Below are positions 42,161 to 50,440 of a stretch of 64,000 nucleotides of DNA, one piece after another; the stretch's first letter is position 1; every line of letters starts with the position of its first letter. Below the pieces are notes generated by a model. It searched no databases. It was not told the DNA's origin and saw only the letters and a list, made by a program, of their open reading frames with translations. Both the position numbers and the translations under genes were made by a program. The DNA is from DATBGO01 sp963840095 (GTDB taxonomy: Bacteria; Actinomycetota; Actinomycetes; Streptosporangiales; Streptosporangiaceae): assembly GCA_963840095.1 (NCBI GenBank), contig CAWIXN010000003.1, positions 185,664 to 249,663 of the forward strand, written 5' to 3'.

Positions 42161-43153
42161 ATGAAAGGCATTCTCACCCAGGACGGCGCTGCCTGTGAGG
42201 CCACCCGGCAGCGGATCGAGCAGGCGGCGGCGGGAGGCGAGTTCTTCTGGCTCGACCTCGATATCCACGACCCGGCGCCCGATGACGACGTCACGGGGAT
42301 GCTGATCAATACCTTCCACTTCCACCCGGTGGCTGTGGAGGCGGCAGATAAATTCGGTCAGCGGGCCCGTATCGATGACTACGCCGACTTCGTGCACATC
42401 ATCACCTTCGGCATGGCCGCCGACGGGAAGAGCGTGGCCGAGGTGCACTGCTTCATCACCGACAAGTTCATCATCAGCATCCGCCAGGGCGACTGCCCGG
42501 CACTGGGCACGGTGCGCGATCGCATCGGCAGCCACCACTCCTCCGAGGTGGCCGCACCGCAGGTGGTTATCTTCTACCTGATCATGGACGGCCTGATCGA
42601 CTCGTTCTTCCCGGTGCTGTCCGACCTCGACGATTCGATCGACGAACTTGAGGGCGCCATCCTGAAAAACCCGACTGAGGAGCAGCTGGGCACGCTTTTC
42701 GGCATGAAGCGGGAGATCCTCACCATTCGCAAGGTCATCGCGCCCCAGCGCGACATGATCTCCAGCCTCAACTCCGGCCTGGTGGCCATCCCGGGGATGA
42801 CCGATCAGGGCTCGGCGTACTTCCGTAACCTCTACGACCACCTCATCCGCATCAGCGACATGATGGACGGGTACCGGGACCTGGTCAGCGGCGCCATGGA
42901 CACGCACCTGTCGATGGTGTCCAACCGGCTGAACGTGATCATGAAGCAGCTGGCCATGATCGCCACCATCTTCCTGCCGCTGGGCTTCCTGACCGGCTTC
43001 TTCGGGCAGAACTTCGCCTGGCCGATCGCCCATCTCCAGGTCGGCCTCGGCTACTTCCTCTTCCTCGGCGTGGGCTCGGAACTGCTCGCGCTCCTGCTGC
43101 TGCTGATCCTCTTCAAGCGGCGCGGCTGGCTGGGCAGCAGCCCCACGGCCTGA
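42161..43153 (+). CDS. corA: CorA-family magnesium/cobalt transporter
   Basis: 330 residues from ATG 42161. Long cytoplasmic alpha/beta and helical funnel (FFWLDLDIHDPAPDDDVTGM; DSIDELEGAILKNPTEEQLG; KREILTIRKVIAPQRDMISS), then two C-terminal TM helices: QLAMIATIFLPLGFLTGFFG followed by QNFAWPI, and a second helix ending with the basic FKRRGW. The usual Gly-Met-Asn selectivity motif is Gly-Gln-Asn here (FGQNF), a variant found in some CorA homologues; it probably still conducts divalent cations. Homopentamer in the inner membrane. Confidence 0.92.
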   Translation: MKGILTQDGAACEATRQRIEQAAAGGEFFWLDLDIHDPAPDDDVTGMLINTFHFHPVAVEAADKFGQRARIDDYADFVHIITFGMAADGKSVAEVHCFITDKFIISIRQGDCPALGTVRDRIGSHHSSEVAAPQVVIFYLIMDGLIDSFFPVLSDLDDSIDELEGAILKNPTEEQLGTLFGMKREILTIRKVIAPQRDMISSLNSGLVAIPGMTDQGSAYFRNLYDHLIRISDMMDGYRDLVSGAMDTHLSMVSNRLNVIMKQLAMIATIFLPLGFLTGFFGQNFAWPIAHLQVGLGYFLFLGVGSELLALLLLLILFKRRGWLGSSPTA

Positions 43154-43164
43154 GCGACCGCCGG

Positions 43165-43184
43165 GATGCCTGCGGGCAGGCATC
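43165..43184 (+). terminator. Short hairpin after corA
   Basis: GATGCCTGC and GCAGGCATC are perfect complements separated by two bases, 12 bp after the stop. Confidence 0.5.
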
Positions 43185-43199
43185 CGCCGGGATGCGCCG

Positions 43200-43454
43200 T
43201 CACGTGCCGACGCGGTCGAGCAGATCACGGATGGCCTGGATGACGGCGTCTGGGCGGTCTACGGTGATCTGGCGGTCGGGCAGGCAAGCGTCCCAGTCCT
43301 GGTGGAAGGCGTCCAGCCAGCACCTGCGGCGCACCCTGACGGCGACCGGCGCGGACCCGGCACCCGTCGGGTGCAGTAGACCGCGACATCGTGCTGGTCG
43401 GCCGACGACATCGAACATAATGTCGGTACCTCGCCGCACACTAGTGGTAACCAT
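43200..43454 (-). CDS. Hypothetical protein, 84 residues
   Basis: Reads protein-like in its second half (WLDAFHQDWDACLPDRQITV then DRPDAVIQAIRDLLDRVGT), with Trp, Asp and amphipathic spacing. GTG start at 43454, or ATG at 43418. No family recognised. It is divergent from the DUF4262 gene, and the start region overlaps an operator-like palindrome (CGACAT-N8-ATGTCG, 43406-43425). It is convergent with corA. Confidence 0.35.
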   Translation of the reverse strand: MVTTSVRRGTDIMFDVVGRPARCRGLLHPTGAGSAPVAVRVRRRCWLDAFHQDWDACLPDRQITVDRPDAVIQAIRDLLDRVGT

Positions 43455-43477
43455 CGTCGACGCGAAGGAGACACTAG

Positions 43478-43960
43478 ATGTGCTGGGAATGTGACCACCC
43501 GGGCAGCACGCGGCTCGACTATCTCGAGCACATGCACGATCTCATTGCCTGCTACGGCTGGGCCGTGCAGGGTATCGAGCGTGACCGGATACATCCGCCG
43601 TGGGCATACACGGTGGGACTCACGCCGAACGGCAGGCCCGAGCTAGTGGTGACCGGATTGCCGCTGGGGCGTGCCACGCGGCTGCTGAACGATGTCGCCT
43701 CGCATGTGCTGCACGCCGCCGCTCCCCGGCCGGGCGAGCAGATCCCGTTGCGCGGCGGCCTGGTGATCGAGATCGTCGAGGTCGCGGAGCCGGTGGCGCA
43801 CCTGGTGACCGCCGTCGATCTCTACGGGCCCGGGATACGGGCGCTGCAGCTGGTGCACGCCGATGACCGCGGCCACTGGCCGTGGCAGGTGGGATACCGC
43901 GGTGTCCGGGGCGGTCAGCCGGTCCTCGGGATACGCGCCTCTCGGGTCAGTGCGCCGTGA
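43478..43960 (+). CDS. DUF4262 domain protein
   Basis: 160 residues from ATG 43478 with ribosome site GAAGGAG. Starts MCWECDHPGSTRLDYLEHMH, with HPPWAYTVGLTPNGRPELVV, and HADDRGHWPWQVGYRGVRGG near the end: the DUF4262 pattern. Role unknown; the family is widespread in actinobacteria and often lies near toxin or stress genes. The Cys-x2-Cys at the N-terminus may bind metal. Confidence 0.8.
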   Translation: MCWECDHPGSTRLDYLEHMHDLIACYGWAVQGIERDRIHPPWAYTVGLTPNGRPELVVTGLPLGRATRLLNDVASHVLHAAAPRPGEQIPLRGGLVIEIVEVAEPVAHLVTAVDLYGPGIRALQLVHADDRGHWPWQVGYRGVRGGQPVLGIRASRVSAP

Positions 43961-44062
43961 CGGGTCGGTGCGAGCGGGGGATTGACCGATGATGGCCCAT
44001 GACAATTAACGGCCCATGACAATGCCCAGCGGGCGTCCCGCTGCGGCCACTACGCTGCCGCC

Positions 44063-44377
44063 GTGGGAGAACTAAGTCAGGCGGATCTGGATGAGCTGGT
44101 CGAAGAGGCCACCGTGGACGCCTATGACGAGAGCGAGCAGCTAGCAGGCTTCTACAACTTGATCGAAGAGAACCTGAGCCTCCCGTTCACAACAAGGGTC
44201 TTGGGTCTCGACGTGACCGTGGAGAGCGTTGACCTCACGGATTCCGGCGTCGCCGCCATCTGCGTTCGAGGGACGCACCGTCAGTCGATCGGGATCCTCG
44301 AACTCCCGCTGCCGACCCCCGCTCCACCGGGCTCGGAGTGGATCGCCGCGTACCGGCGGTGGGCCGCCCAGCGATGA
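44063..44377 (+). CDS. Conserved hypothetical acidic protein, 104 residues
   Basis: From GTG 44063: MGELSQADLDELVEEATVDA, YDESEQLAGFYNLIEENLSL, VTVESVDLTDSGVAAICVRG and LELPLPTPAPPGSEWIAAYR. It resembles small acidic actinobacterial proteins sometimes annotated as calcium-binding, but I have no motif to prove that. The next, broken, gene starts within its stop region (4-bp overlap), and the same two-gene order occurs in related genomes as I remember them. Confidence 0.6.
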   Translation: MGELSQADLDELVEEATVDAYDESEQLAGFYNLIEENLSLPFTTRVLGLDVTVESVDLTDSGVAAICVRGTHRQSIGILELPLPTPAPPGSEWIAAYRRWAAQR

Positions 44378-44680
44378 GCGAGTACCAGTACTACGGGTTC
44401 CTCGCCGTGGACCGTCCGCTGACCGCGACCGAGCAGGCCGAAGTCCGCTAGCTCTCAACCCGGGCCAGGCTCACCGCCACCAGCTTCACAAACGAGTACC
44501 ACTGGAGCGCCTGGCTGTCGGCCTACAGCGGGCGGGAAGGCGACGAGGGCGCCCCTCGACGACGAGGACGATCTGAGCCGCCGGTCCCGGCCGGTCTGGG
44601 ATCGCTCACCGCCGCGCAACGTGCCCGTGCCGACTTCCTCCGCCTCGACTCCGAAGCTAGCGCCGGACTTGACATGCAGA
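44374..44680 (+). pseudogene. YQYY-type actinobacterial protein with a nonsense codon and deletions
   Basis: ATG at 44374 reads MSEYQYYGFLAVDRPLTATE then QAEVR and an in-frame TAG at 44449-44451; the same frame continues LSTRARLTATSFTNEYHWSA. Downstream, in another frame, PPVPAGLGSLTAAQRARADF followed by LRLDSE matches the C-terminal part of the same family. The middle, about 150-200 residues, is missing. So three lesions: a stop, a deletion and a frameshift. The family is common in actinobacteria beside SWIM zinc-finger proteins, function unknown. Confidence 0.65.
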
Positions 44681-44730
44681 CGATTGGCTGCCTATCGTTG
44701 CTGTTATGCGCCCGCGAGGCTGCATAACAG
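44669..44730 (+). promoter_or_regulatory. Promoter and ArsR operator
   Basis: TTGACA (44669-44674), an 18-bp spacer and TATCGT (44693-44698) form a near-consensus promoter. Immediately downstream is a perfect inverted repeat, CTGTTATGC-N12-GCATAACAG (44701-44730), 10 bp before the ArsR-SRPBCC start. This is the expected autorepressor site. Confidence 0.65.
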
Positions 44731-44740
44731 GAAGGACGGC

Positions 44741-45544
44741 GTGGTGGACGAGGTGTTCAAGGCGCTCGCCGATGACTCTCGCCGCGTGCTGCTGGACCGG
44801 CTGAACGAGCGCAACGGGCAGACGCTGACCGAGCTGTGCGGGTGTCTGGACATGGCGCGCCAGTCGGTCAGCAAGCACCTGGCCGTCCTGGAAGCCGCCA
44901 ACCTCGTCACCACTGTGTGGCGCGGGCGGGAGAAGCTGCACTACCTGAACGCCGAGCCCATCAACGCGATCGCCGACCGGTGGATCAGCCGGTATGACCG
45001 CGGCCGGGTAGCCGCCCTGGCCGACCTGAAGACCGCATTGGAGCAGACCAGCATGACCGACAGTACGTTCGTTTACACGACCTACATCAACACCAGCCCG
45101 CAGCGGCTGTGGCAGGCGCTGACCGATCCGGCCTTCACCCGCCGCTACTGGCAGACGACGTTCGACACCGACTGGGGCGTCGGCTCTCCGATGACCTGGC
45201 ACAACCGCGGCGTGACGATCGCCGGCCCCGAGCAGGTCGTCCTTGAGTCAGAGCCTTACCGCCGGCTCGCCTACACCTGGCACACCTTCACTCCCGAGCT
45301 TGCCAAGGCGGTCGGCTTCGACGATGAGTTCTTCGCGCGGCTGGCCAAGGAGCCGCGCTCGAAGGTGACCTTCGACATCGAGGAGACCGACGAGGGAGTC
45401 AAGCTCACCGTGGTCCACGACGGACTCCAGCCAGGCGGCGCCGTACTCCAGAGCATCAGCGGCGGCTGGCCGATCGTAGTGTCCAAGCTCAAGACCATGC
45501 TGGAGACCGAGGACGTCGACGCGATCGAGTCCACGGCCCGCTGA
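44741..45544 (+). CDS. ArsR-family regulator fused to an AHSA1/SRPBCC domain
   Basis: 267 residues from GTG 44741 (or GTG 44744), GAAGGA upstream. Winged helix at residues 2-90: EVFKALADDSRRVLLDRLNE, LTELCGCLDMARQSVSKHLA, VLEAANLVTTVWRGREKLHY. From about residue 105 an AHSA1/START-like domain: TYINTSPQRLWQALTDPAFT, RRYWQTTFDTDWGVGSP and KVTFDIEETDEGVKLTVVHD. No metal-site Cys cluster is seen, so it likely senses a hydrophobic ligand through the SRPBCC pocket. It should repress its own promoter via the palindrome just upstream. The DUF899 gene follows by 78 bp. Confidence 0.9.
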   Translation: MVDEVFKALADDSRRVLLDRLNERNGQTLTELCGCLDMARQSVSKHLAVLEAANLVTTVWRGREKLHYLNAEPINAIADRWISRYDRGRVAALADLKTALEQTSMTDSTFVYTTYINTSPQRLWQALTDPAFTRRYWQTTFDTDWGVGSPMTWHNRGVTIAGPEQVVLESEPYRRLAYTWHTFTPELAKAVGFDDEFFARLAKEPRSKVTFDIEETDEGVKLTVVHDGLQPGGAVLQSISGGWPIVVSKLKTMLETEDVDAIESTAR

Positions 45545-45622
45545 ACCCGATGACCACGGCGCCGGCCGGGCGCTGAGCGGATTAAGGACATCACTAACTA
45601 ACTGGAAGGAGGACATCTCGTC

Positions 45623-46303
45623 ATGAAGACACCCCCGATCGTGTCCCCGCAGGAGTGGGAGGCGGCGCGCCAGCAACTGCTCGTGAAGGAGAAGGAAGTG
45701 ACCCGCGCCCGTGACGCGCTGGCCGCCGAACGTCGGCGGATGCCGTGGCTGGCCGTGGAGAAGCAGTACGAGTTCGACGGGCTCACGGGCAGAGCGAGCC
45801 TGCTGGACCTGTTCGAGGGCCGCCGTCAGCTGATCCTCTACCGCGCGTTCTTCGAACCCGGCGTGTTCGGCTGGCCCGACCATGCCTGCCCCGGCTGCTC
45901 CCTGGTAGCCGACCAGGTCGCCCACGTCGCCCATCTGAACGCCCGCGACACCACTCTCGCCTTCGCCTCGCGCGCGCCGCAGCCAGACATCGAGCGCGTG
46001 AAGGCGCGGATGGGCTGGCAGATACCCTGGTACACCATGACCGACGCCTTCGACGCCGACTTCGGCGTGGACGAATGGCACGGTACCAATGCGTTCATTC
46101 GCGACGGCGACAGCGTGTTCCGCACCTATTTCATCAACAACCGCGGCGACGAGGCGATGGGGAGCACCTGGAGCTACCTCGACCTGACCGCGCTCGGGCG
46201 GCAGGAGGAGTGGGAGGACTCGCCCGAGGGCTACCCCCAGACCCCGCCCTACGGGTGGTGGCGGTGGCACGACGAATACGGGGAAGCCGAACCGTCTCAG
46301 TAG
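45623..46303 (+). CDS. DUF899 thioredoxin-like family protein
   Basis: 226 residues, ribosome site GGAAGGAGG. Typical DUF899: KEKEVTRARDALAAERRRMP, KQYEFDGLTGRASLLDLFEG, the redox-like CPGCS in FGWPDHACPGCSLVADQVAH, and FRTYFINNRGDEAMGSTWSY. Thioredoxin-fold protein of unknown substrate, probably co-transcribed with the ArsR-SRPBCC regulator, a pairing seen in other actinobacteria. Confidence 0.9.
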   Translation: MKTPPIVSPQEWEAARQQLLVKEKEVTRARDALAAERRRMPWLAVEKQYEFDGLTGRASLLDLFEGRRQLILYRAFFEPGVFGWPDHACPGCSLVADQVAHVAHLNARDTTLAFASRAPQPDIERVKARMGWQIPWYTMTDAFDADFGVDEWHGTNAFIRDGDSVFRTYFINNRGDEAMGSTWSYLDLTALGRQEEWEDSPEGYPQTPPYGWWRWHDEYGEAEPSQ

Positions 46304-46419
46304 AGGAGCCACCCCGGCTAATACGGCCTCGTCCCGGCCGGCCCCTGACCGCGCGGATCTCCGCCAGGTCCAGGCCGGTCTGGACGGCTGGCTCTGGCTG
46401 CGGACACCGCGACGTGGTG

Positions 46420-47112
46420 TCAGCAGTCCAGGGCCGTGGCGAGGTGGTCGAGTCCGCCGGCTTCGAGCAGGCCGTCCAGCGCCGGCGGGTCCGCCGGAGG
46501 CGTGCCCGGTCCCCACTCCAGGGGCCGGCGGACGTAGCACGGGCGAAGGCCCAGTGCGGCGGCCGCGTGCAGGTCGGAGGGGTGCGCGGCAACCATCCCG
46601 GCGTCCTCGGGCCGGCAATCAAGCAGATCAAGCGCGGTGAGATAGACCCGCGCGTCGGGCTTGTAGCTGCCGGCCAGTTGCGCGGACAGAACGGCATCCA
46701 CCCGCAGATCGGCGAACTTGAGCAGGTCGGCGAGCAAGGCCAGATGGCCGTTCGACAGCGTGGCGGTGAGGTACTTGCGGCGCAGGCGGTCGAGTCCTGC
46801 CCGGCTGTCCGGCCAGGGCCGCAACTGCCGCCAGCCGTGGACAAGTGCTTCCCGGTCGGCGGCTGGCATCTCTATATTCCGCTGGGCGAGTACGCCGTTC
46901 AGCGTCTCGCGCTGAAGAAAGTCGAGGTCACGCCAGGCAGCGCCCTGGCGGACCCGGTCCATTGCGGGCTGATATGCGCGACGCCAGTCATCGACGATGC
47001 CCGCCCAGTCGGCCTGCAGGCCGGCTCGGATCGCGGTCGCCTCAGCAAGGTCGATCAGGCTGGCGCGCCAGTCCACCAGAGTCCCGAACACATCGAACAG
47101 CAGCACGCGCAT
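46420..47112 (-). CDS. Haloacid dehalogenase type II
   Basis: 230 residues from ATG 47112 (MRVLLFDVFGTLVDWRASLI; nucleophile Asp8). Motif II TLSNGH, Lys of motif III in AGSYKPDARVYLTALDLL and motif IV VAAHPSDLHAAAALGL. Related to L-2-haloacid dehalogenases, which hydrolyse 2-haloalkanoic acids. A TGG-AG site lies just upstream; a GTG 9 bp earlier is possible. Convergent with the DUF899 gene. Confidence 0.88.
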   Translation of the reverse strand: MRVLLFDVFGTLVDWRASLIDLAEATAIRAGLQADWAGIVDDWRRAYQPAMDRVRQGAAWRDLDFLQRETLNGVLAQRNIEMPAADREALVHGWRQLRPWPDSRAGLDRLRRKYLTATLSNGHLALLADLLKFADLRVDAVLSAQLAGSYKPDARVYLTALDLLDCRPEDAGMVAAHPSDLHAAAALGLRPCYVRRPLEWGPGTPPADPPALDGLLEAGGLDHLATALDC

Positions 47113-47431
47113 CGGCTCCACAGCCGTCAGTATGCCAAGCTCCCCGAGCGGCCATAGACCAAGCAGACAGGCGACGGGATCGCCTTGGCCACGGCGGCGC
47201 CGCGGGCTCGGCGGCGCGCATCACGGCCACGCCTCGAACACGAGGCTGAACGGCGTCTTCACCGACGAGCTCAGGCCGACGGCAATCGCCCGCCGGCGTG
47301 GTCTGCAGTGCTTCCGTCCTTTGGCGCAGTATCGATCGGCCGCCCGTAAGTCACGGAGCCCAGCACTGCTCCCGGCGCTCTGGTCAGGTACTCGGCGTCA
47401 GGGCATTCGCCTATGGCCTCATAACGAGATC
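47113..47431. other. Intergenic region between haloacid dehalogenase and kdpD
   Basis: About 320 bp with no supported gene on either strand. No hairpin strong enough to call a terminator for kdpD was found. Confidence 0.35.
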
Positions 47432-49702
47432 TCAGCTTGCGGGCCCGCCCGCGGGAGACAGGCCGATGGGCCCGACGCGCGGGCAGGCCGACGGCTCATC
47501 TGCGCGGTGCTTCGATTCGGGCGCTGCCGGATCGGGTGGGCGGCGCGCGGCAGCAGGGAGCGTGATGATCACGGTACGGCCGCCGCCATCCGGCTCCTCG
47601 CAACGGAGTGTGTCGCCCATCGCTTCGGTAAGGTCGCGGGCGAGCCTGAGAGCCAGGCTGTCCGGCCCACTGCCCTGACGCGGACCAGGCCCCTGATCGG
47701 CGATGCGGATCTCCACGTGGCTTGCCAGGCCCGCGGCGGTGAGCACGGGCGGAACGTCCGCGGGACTGCGATGCAGGGCGTCGGCCATCAGGCTGGTCAG
47801 GATCCGGGTGAGGAGCGCGGCGTCGACGATCACATCGGGCAGGTCCTCGGGCGTGCTGAGCGTGATGTGGTGGCCACCCGGGCCCAGGTCGTCGAGGGAA
47901 GCGTCCATGACCTCGTCAAGATCGACTGGTCGGAGGTAGGTCTCCAGCACCCCGGCGTGCAGCCGGCTGAAGTCGCTGAGGTCGGTAACAAGTCTGCCGA
48001 TGCGATCCACCGCGAGGCGCGCGGCGGCCACGAGAGCGGCGCGATCGTCCGGTGTGGCAGCGGTGCCCTGGTCAGCCAGGCCTGCCAGGGCCGCCTGGGC
48101 CGCGGCGAGCTGTTCGCGTGCGGTCTGGCTGGTGGCGGCGAGCAGGGCCGAGCGGGAACGGAGGTCAGCTGCGTGCTGGGTGACGTCGGCGTCCTGCTCG
48201 TCCTGGCGGCGGTGGGTGATGCCGGCCACAAGCTGGACCGCGCAGGCGTAAAGAACCCTCAAGTTATCCGCGCCGGGCACGCGGCCCCGCCCGGCCAGGG
48301 TGAAGGTCTCACTGACCGGGAGTTCCACGTCGGCCCCGGGACCTTCTGGCGGCCACTCCCCTGCGCTGGCGACGACGTAGCAGCCAGAGCCTGCGGCATC
48401 CTGCCGCCGTTCCAGCAGGCTGACCGCGGTCAGGCCGAACATCTCGCGTATCTCCTCAAGCAGGGCCGGCGGGTCGCCGTGCCCGGCTAGCACGCTGGCC
48501 GCGAGCCGGGTGAGCGCCGCCGCCTCCGCGCTCGCACGCGAGGCCCGCACCCGGCGCGAACGAAGCGCACTCAGGACCCAGGCGAGCGTCGGCCTGCGCC
48601 GGTCCGCGCCGTCGCGGCTGACTAGGTGCACGTCGATGTGCTCGGCCCGGCGCGCGAGCCTCGTCGGGGTGCTCTTTCCCGCGAGCAGGGTGAGGAGCCG
48701 ACCGCGGCGGCTCGCGCCGAGAACCATCTGGGTGGCGTTCTCGGCACGGGCGAATCGCAGCAGCGTCTCGGCCACGTCGTCACCGGGCACCTGCTGAAAG
48801 CTGCCGCCGAGCGACGCCACGAGCGCCCGCTGGGTATTCAGCCTCGCGGTACTGCCGGCCGTCAGTCCGTCGTCACGGTTCACGTGTACCGCGAGCAAGT
48901 CGCTGCCGGGGGTGCGGGCGGCGATCCTGGCCGCACGCCGGATAACGGCCTCATCGTCCTTCTCGTCGGCGATGCCGACGACGATTCGCTCCCTGGTCTC
49001 CCATGGTGCGGCGATGCCGTGCTCGGCACGGTAGCGCTGCAGTCCCTCCTCGACCCGGTCGGCGACCCAAAGCAGGGCCAGCTCACGCAGCGCGGTGAGG
49101 TTCCCTGGCCGGAAGTAATGGGTGAGCGCGGCCTCGATCCGGTCCGGCGGGTAGATATTGCCATGCACCATCCGCCGCCGGAGCGCCTCGGGCGTCATGT
49201 CGACCAGTTCGATCTGGTCAGCGCGACGCGCTACCTCATCGGGCAGAGTCTCGTGCTGCTCAACGCCGGTGACCTGTTTCGCCACGTCGCTGAGCGACTC
49301 GAGGTGCTGGATGTTCAGGGTGGTGATGACGTCCATGCCCGCGTCGAGCAATTCATCGACGTCCTGCCACCGCTTGGAGTTCCTGCAGCCGGGCACGTTG
49401 GTGTGGGCGAGTTCATCCACCAGCGCGACCTGAGGGCGGCGAGCGAGCACCGCGTCCAGGTCCATCTCGGTGAAGGTCGCACCGCGGTAGCTCATCGTGC
49501 GCCGAGGCACCACCTCCAGTCCCTCGGCCATTGCCGCAATCAGCCGCCGTCCGTGAGTCTCAACGAGCGCGACGGCCACGTCCGTGCCGCGTGAGCTGCG
49601 GCGCTGGCCCTCGGCAAGCATTGCGTAGGTCTTCCCGACACCAGGCGCAGCGCCGAGATAAACGCGGAGTCGTCCCCTAACCACAGCTGCGATGCTCGTC
49701 AC
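47432..49702 (-). CDS. kdpD: KdpD-like sensor protein lacking membrane domain and phospho-acceptor His
   Basis: 756 residues from GTG 49702. N-terminal KdpD domain with Walker A GAAPGVGKT (about residues 17-25), VALVETHGRRLIAAMAEGLE and VDELAHTNVPGCRNSKRWQD, then a UspA-like domain (ERIVVGIADEKDDEAVIRRA). Normally four TM helices (DUF4118) follow; here the USP domain leads directly through VLSALRSRRVRASRASAEAA into the GAF-like and kinase region. The dimerisation helix reads ALLAATSQTAREQLAAAQAA, where the H-box SHDLRTPL is expected, so the phospho-acceptor His is lost. The ATP-binding domain is also degenerate (IADQGPGPRQGSG). The ORF is fully open, so it may act as a soluble non-kinase sensor. 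No kdpABC or kdpE nearby. Confidence 0.82.
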   Translation of the reverse strand: MTSIAAVVRGRLRVYLGAAPGVGKTYAMLAEGQRRSSRGTDVAVALVETHGRRLIAAMAEGLEVVPRRTMSYRGATFTEMDLDAVLARRPQVALVDELAHTNVPGCRNSKRWQDVDELLDAGMDVITTLNIQHLESLSDVAKQVTGVEQHETLPDEVARRADQIELVDMTPEALRRRMVHGNIYPPDRIEAALTHYFRPGNLTALRELALLWVADRVEEGLQRYRAEHGIAAPWETRERIVVGIADEKDDEAVIRRAARIAARTPGSDLLAVHVNRDDGLTAGSTARLNTQRALVASLGGSFQQVPGDDVAETLLRFARAENATQMVLGASRRGRLLTLLAGKSTPTRLARRAEHIDVHLVSRDGADRRRPTLAWVLSALRSRRVRASRASAEAAALTRLAASVLAGHGDPPALLEEIREMFGLTAVSLLERRQDAAGSGCYVVASAGEWPPEGPGADVELPVSETFTLAGRGRVPGADNLRVLYACAVQLVAGITHRRQDEQDADVTQHAADLRSRSALLAATSQTAREQLAAAQAALAGLADQGTAATPDDRAALVAAARLAVDRIGRLVTDLSDFSRLHAGVLETYLRPVDLDEVMDASLDDLGPGGHHITLSTPEDLPDVIVDAALLTRILTSLMADALHRSPADVPPVLTAAGLASHVEIRIADQGPGPRQGSGPDSLALRLARDLTEAMGDTLRCEEPDGGGRTVIITLPAAARRPPDPAAPESKHRADEPSACPRVGPIGLSPAGGPAS

Positions 49703-49914
49703 ACCGCAGGCCGCCGGACAGGGAACTCCTCCCCTACTCGGCAGGCCGAATGGCTCTTCTGCCCCGGGCCAGCCGCTCTCAGCCGGCCTGGTGAACCCGC
49801 TCGACACCGTCCAGCGGCGTTGCCCAGGCCCACAACTCAGGCTCATCGGCAGCGGTAGTCAGCGCGCTTTTCGGCAGGGCGGGCGCGGTACTGGCGCTGG
49901 TGGTCAGGTTGCGG
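49703..49914. other. Intergenic region upstream of kdpD, left part
   Basis: No gene supported. It is the probable promoter region of kdpD. Confidence 0.3.
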
Positions 49915-49936
49915 GGTCCTGCTCGCGAGCAGGACC
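49915..49936. repeat. 22-bp perfect palindrome
   Basis: GGTCCTGCTCGCGAGCAGGA followed by CC, fully self-complementary, with an outer TGGTCA (49901-49906) and TGACCA (49943-49948) pair around it. It lies 213 bp upstream of kdpD and 234 bp upstream of the aldolase remnant. Could be an operator for a dimeric regulator. Confidence 0.6.
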
Positions 49937-50169
49937 TGTCCATGACCACCCGTGACGCCCGCGGAGATGGCAAACGTGGCGGCGTCGCGGAAACCGCACT
50001 GGCCGCTGCGATCGCACCATAGGCATGACGACCAGTCACCCTGCCGCTGGTGAAGCTTTAGGTATGCATCAGCATGCGGTGGCGGGACCCGGGACAACAG
50101 GGACATCGCGGCAAGCGCCGCCCATGGAGGCTGGCTCACGCTTCTGCAGGGAGGGGACGGCCGGATTCG

Positions 50170-50440
50170 ATGACCACGAACGTGACCGCCGGGAGCTGTG
50201 AAACGGAGAAGCTGCTGCGTGACCCTCTGCAGACGCATGTCGGCGCCCTGCCGGACGACGCGATCTTCATGCTGAAGCCGACGATCCCGACGCAGCCAGG
50301 CCTTTACGCCGGCCTCGCCGCCGACCCTCGTGTGCTGCGGGTACTCGCCCTATCCGGCGGTTACAGCCGCGACGAAGCATGCGATCTGCTCGCCCGGGAT
50401 CCGAGCATGATCGCGAGCTTCTCCCGTTGCCTTTCACGGG
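50170..50440 (+). pseudogene. Fructose-bisphosphate aldolase class I, C-terminal fragment
   Basis: Reads LLRDPLQTHVGALPDDAIFM, LKPTIPTQPGLYAGLAADPR and VLRVLALSGGYSRDEACDLL, then ARDPSMIASFSRCLS. This is the last third of class I aldolases, but the upstream part is absent and the terminal ending with the usual GLSAQQSDEEF is replaced by unrelated sequence from about 50440 on. Broken at both ends. Confidence 0.65.

Noticed and set aside
43412..43425. LexA box (CGAAC...GTTCG type)
   Set aside because: Only one half-site (CGAACAT) matches; the other lacks the needed T. The longer CGACAT-N8-ATGTCG palindrome explains the symmetry better.
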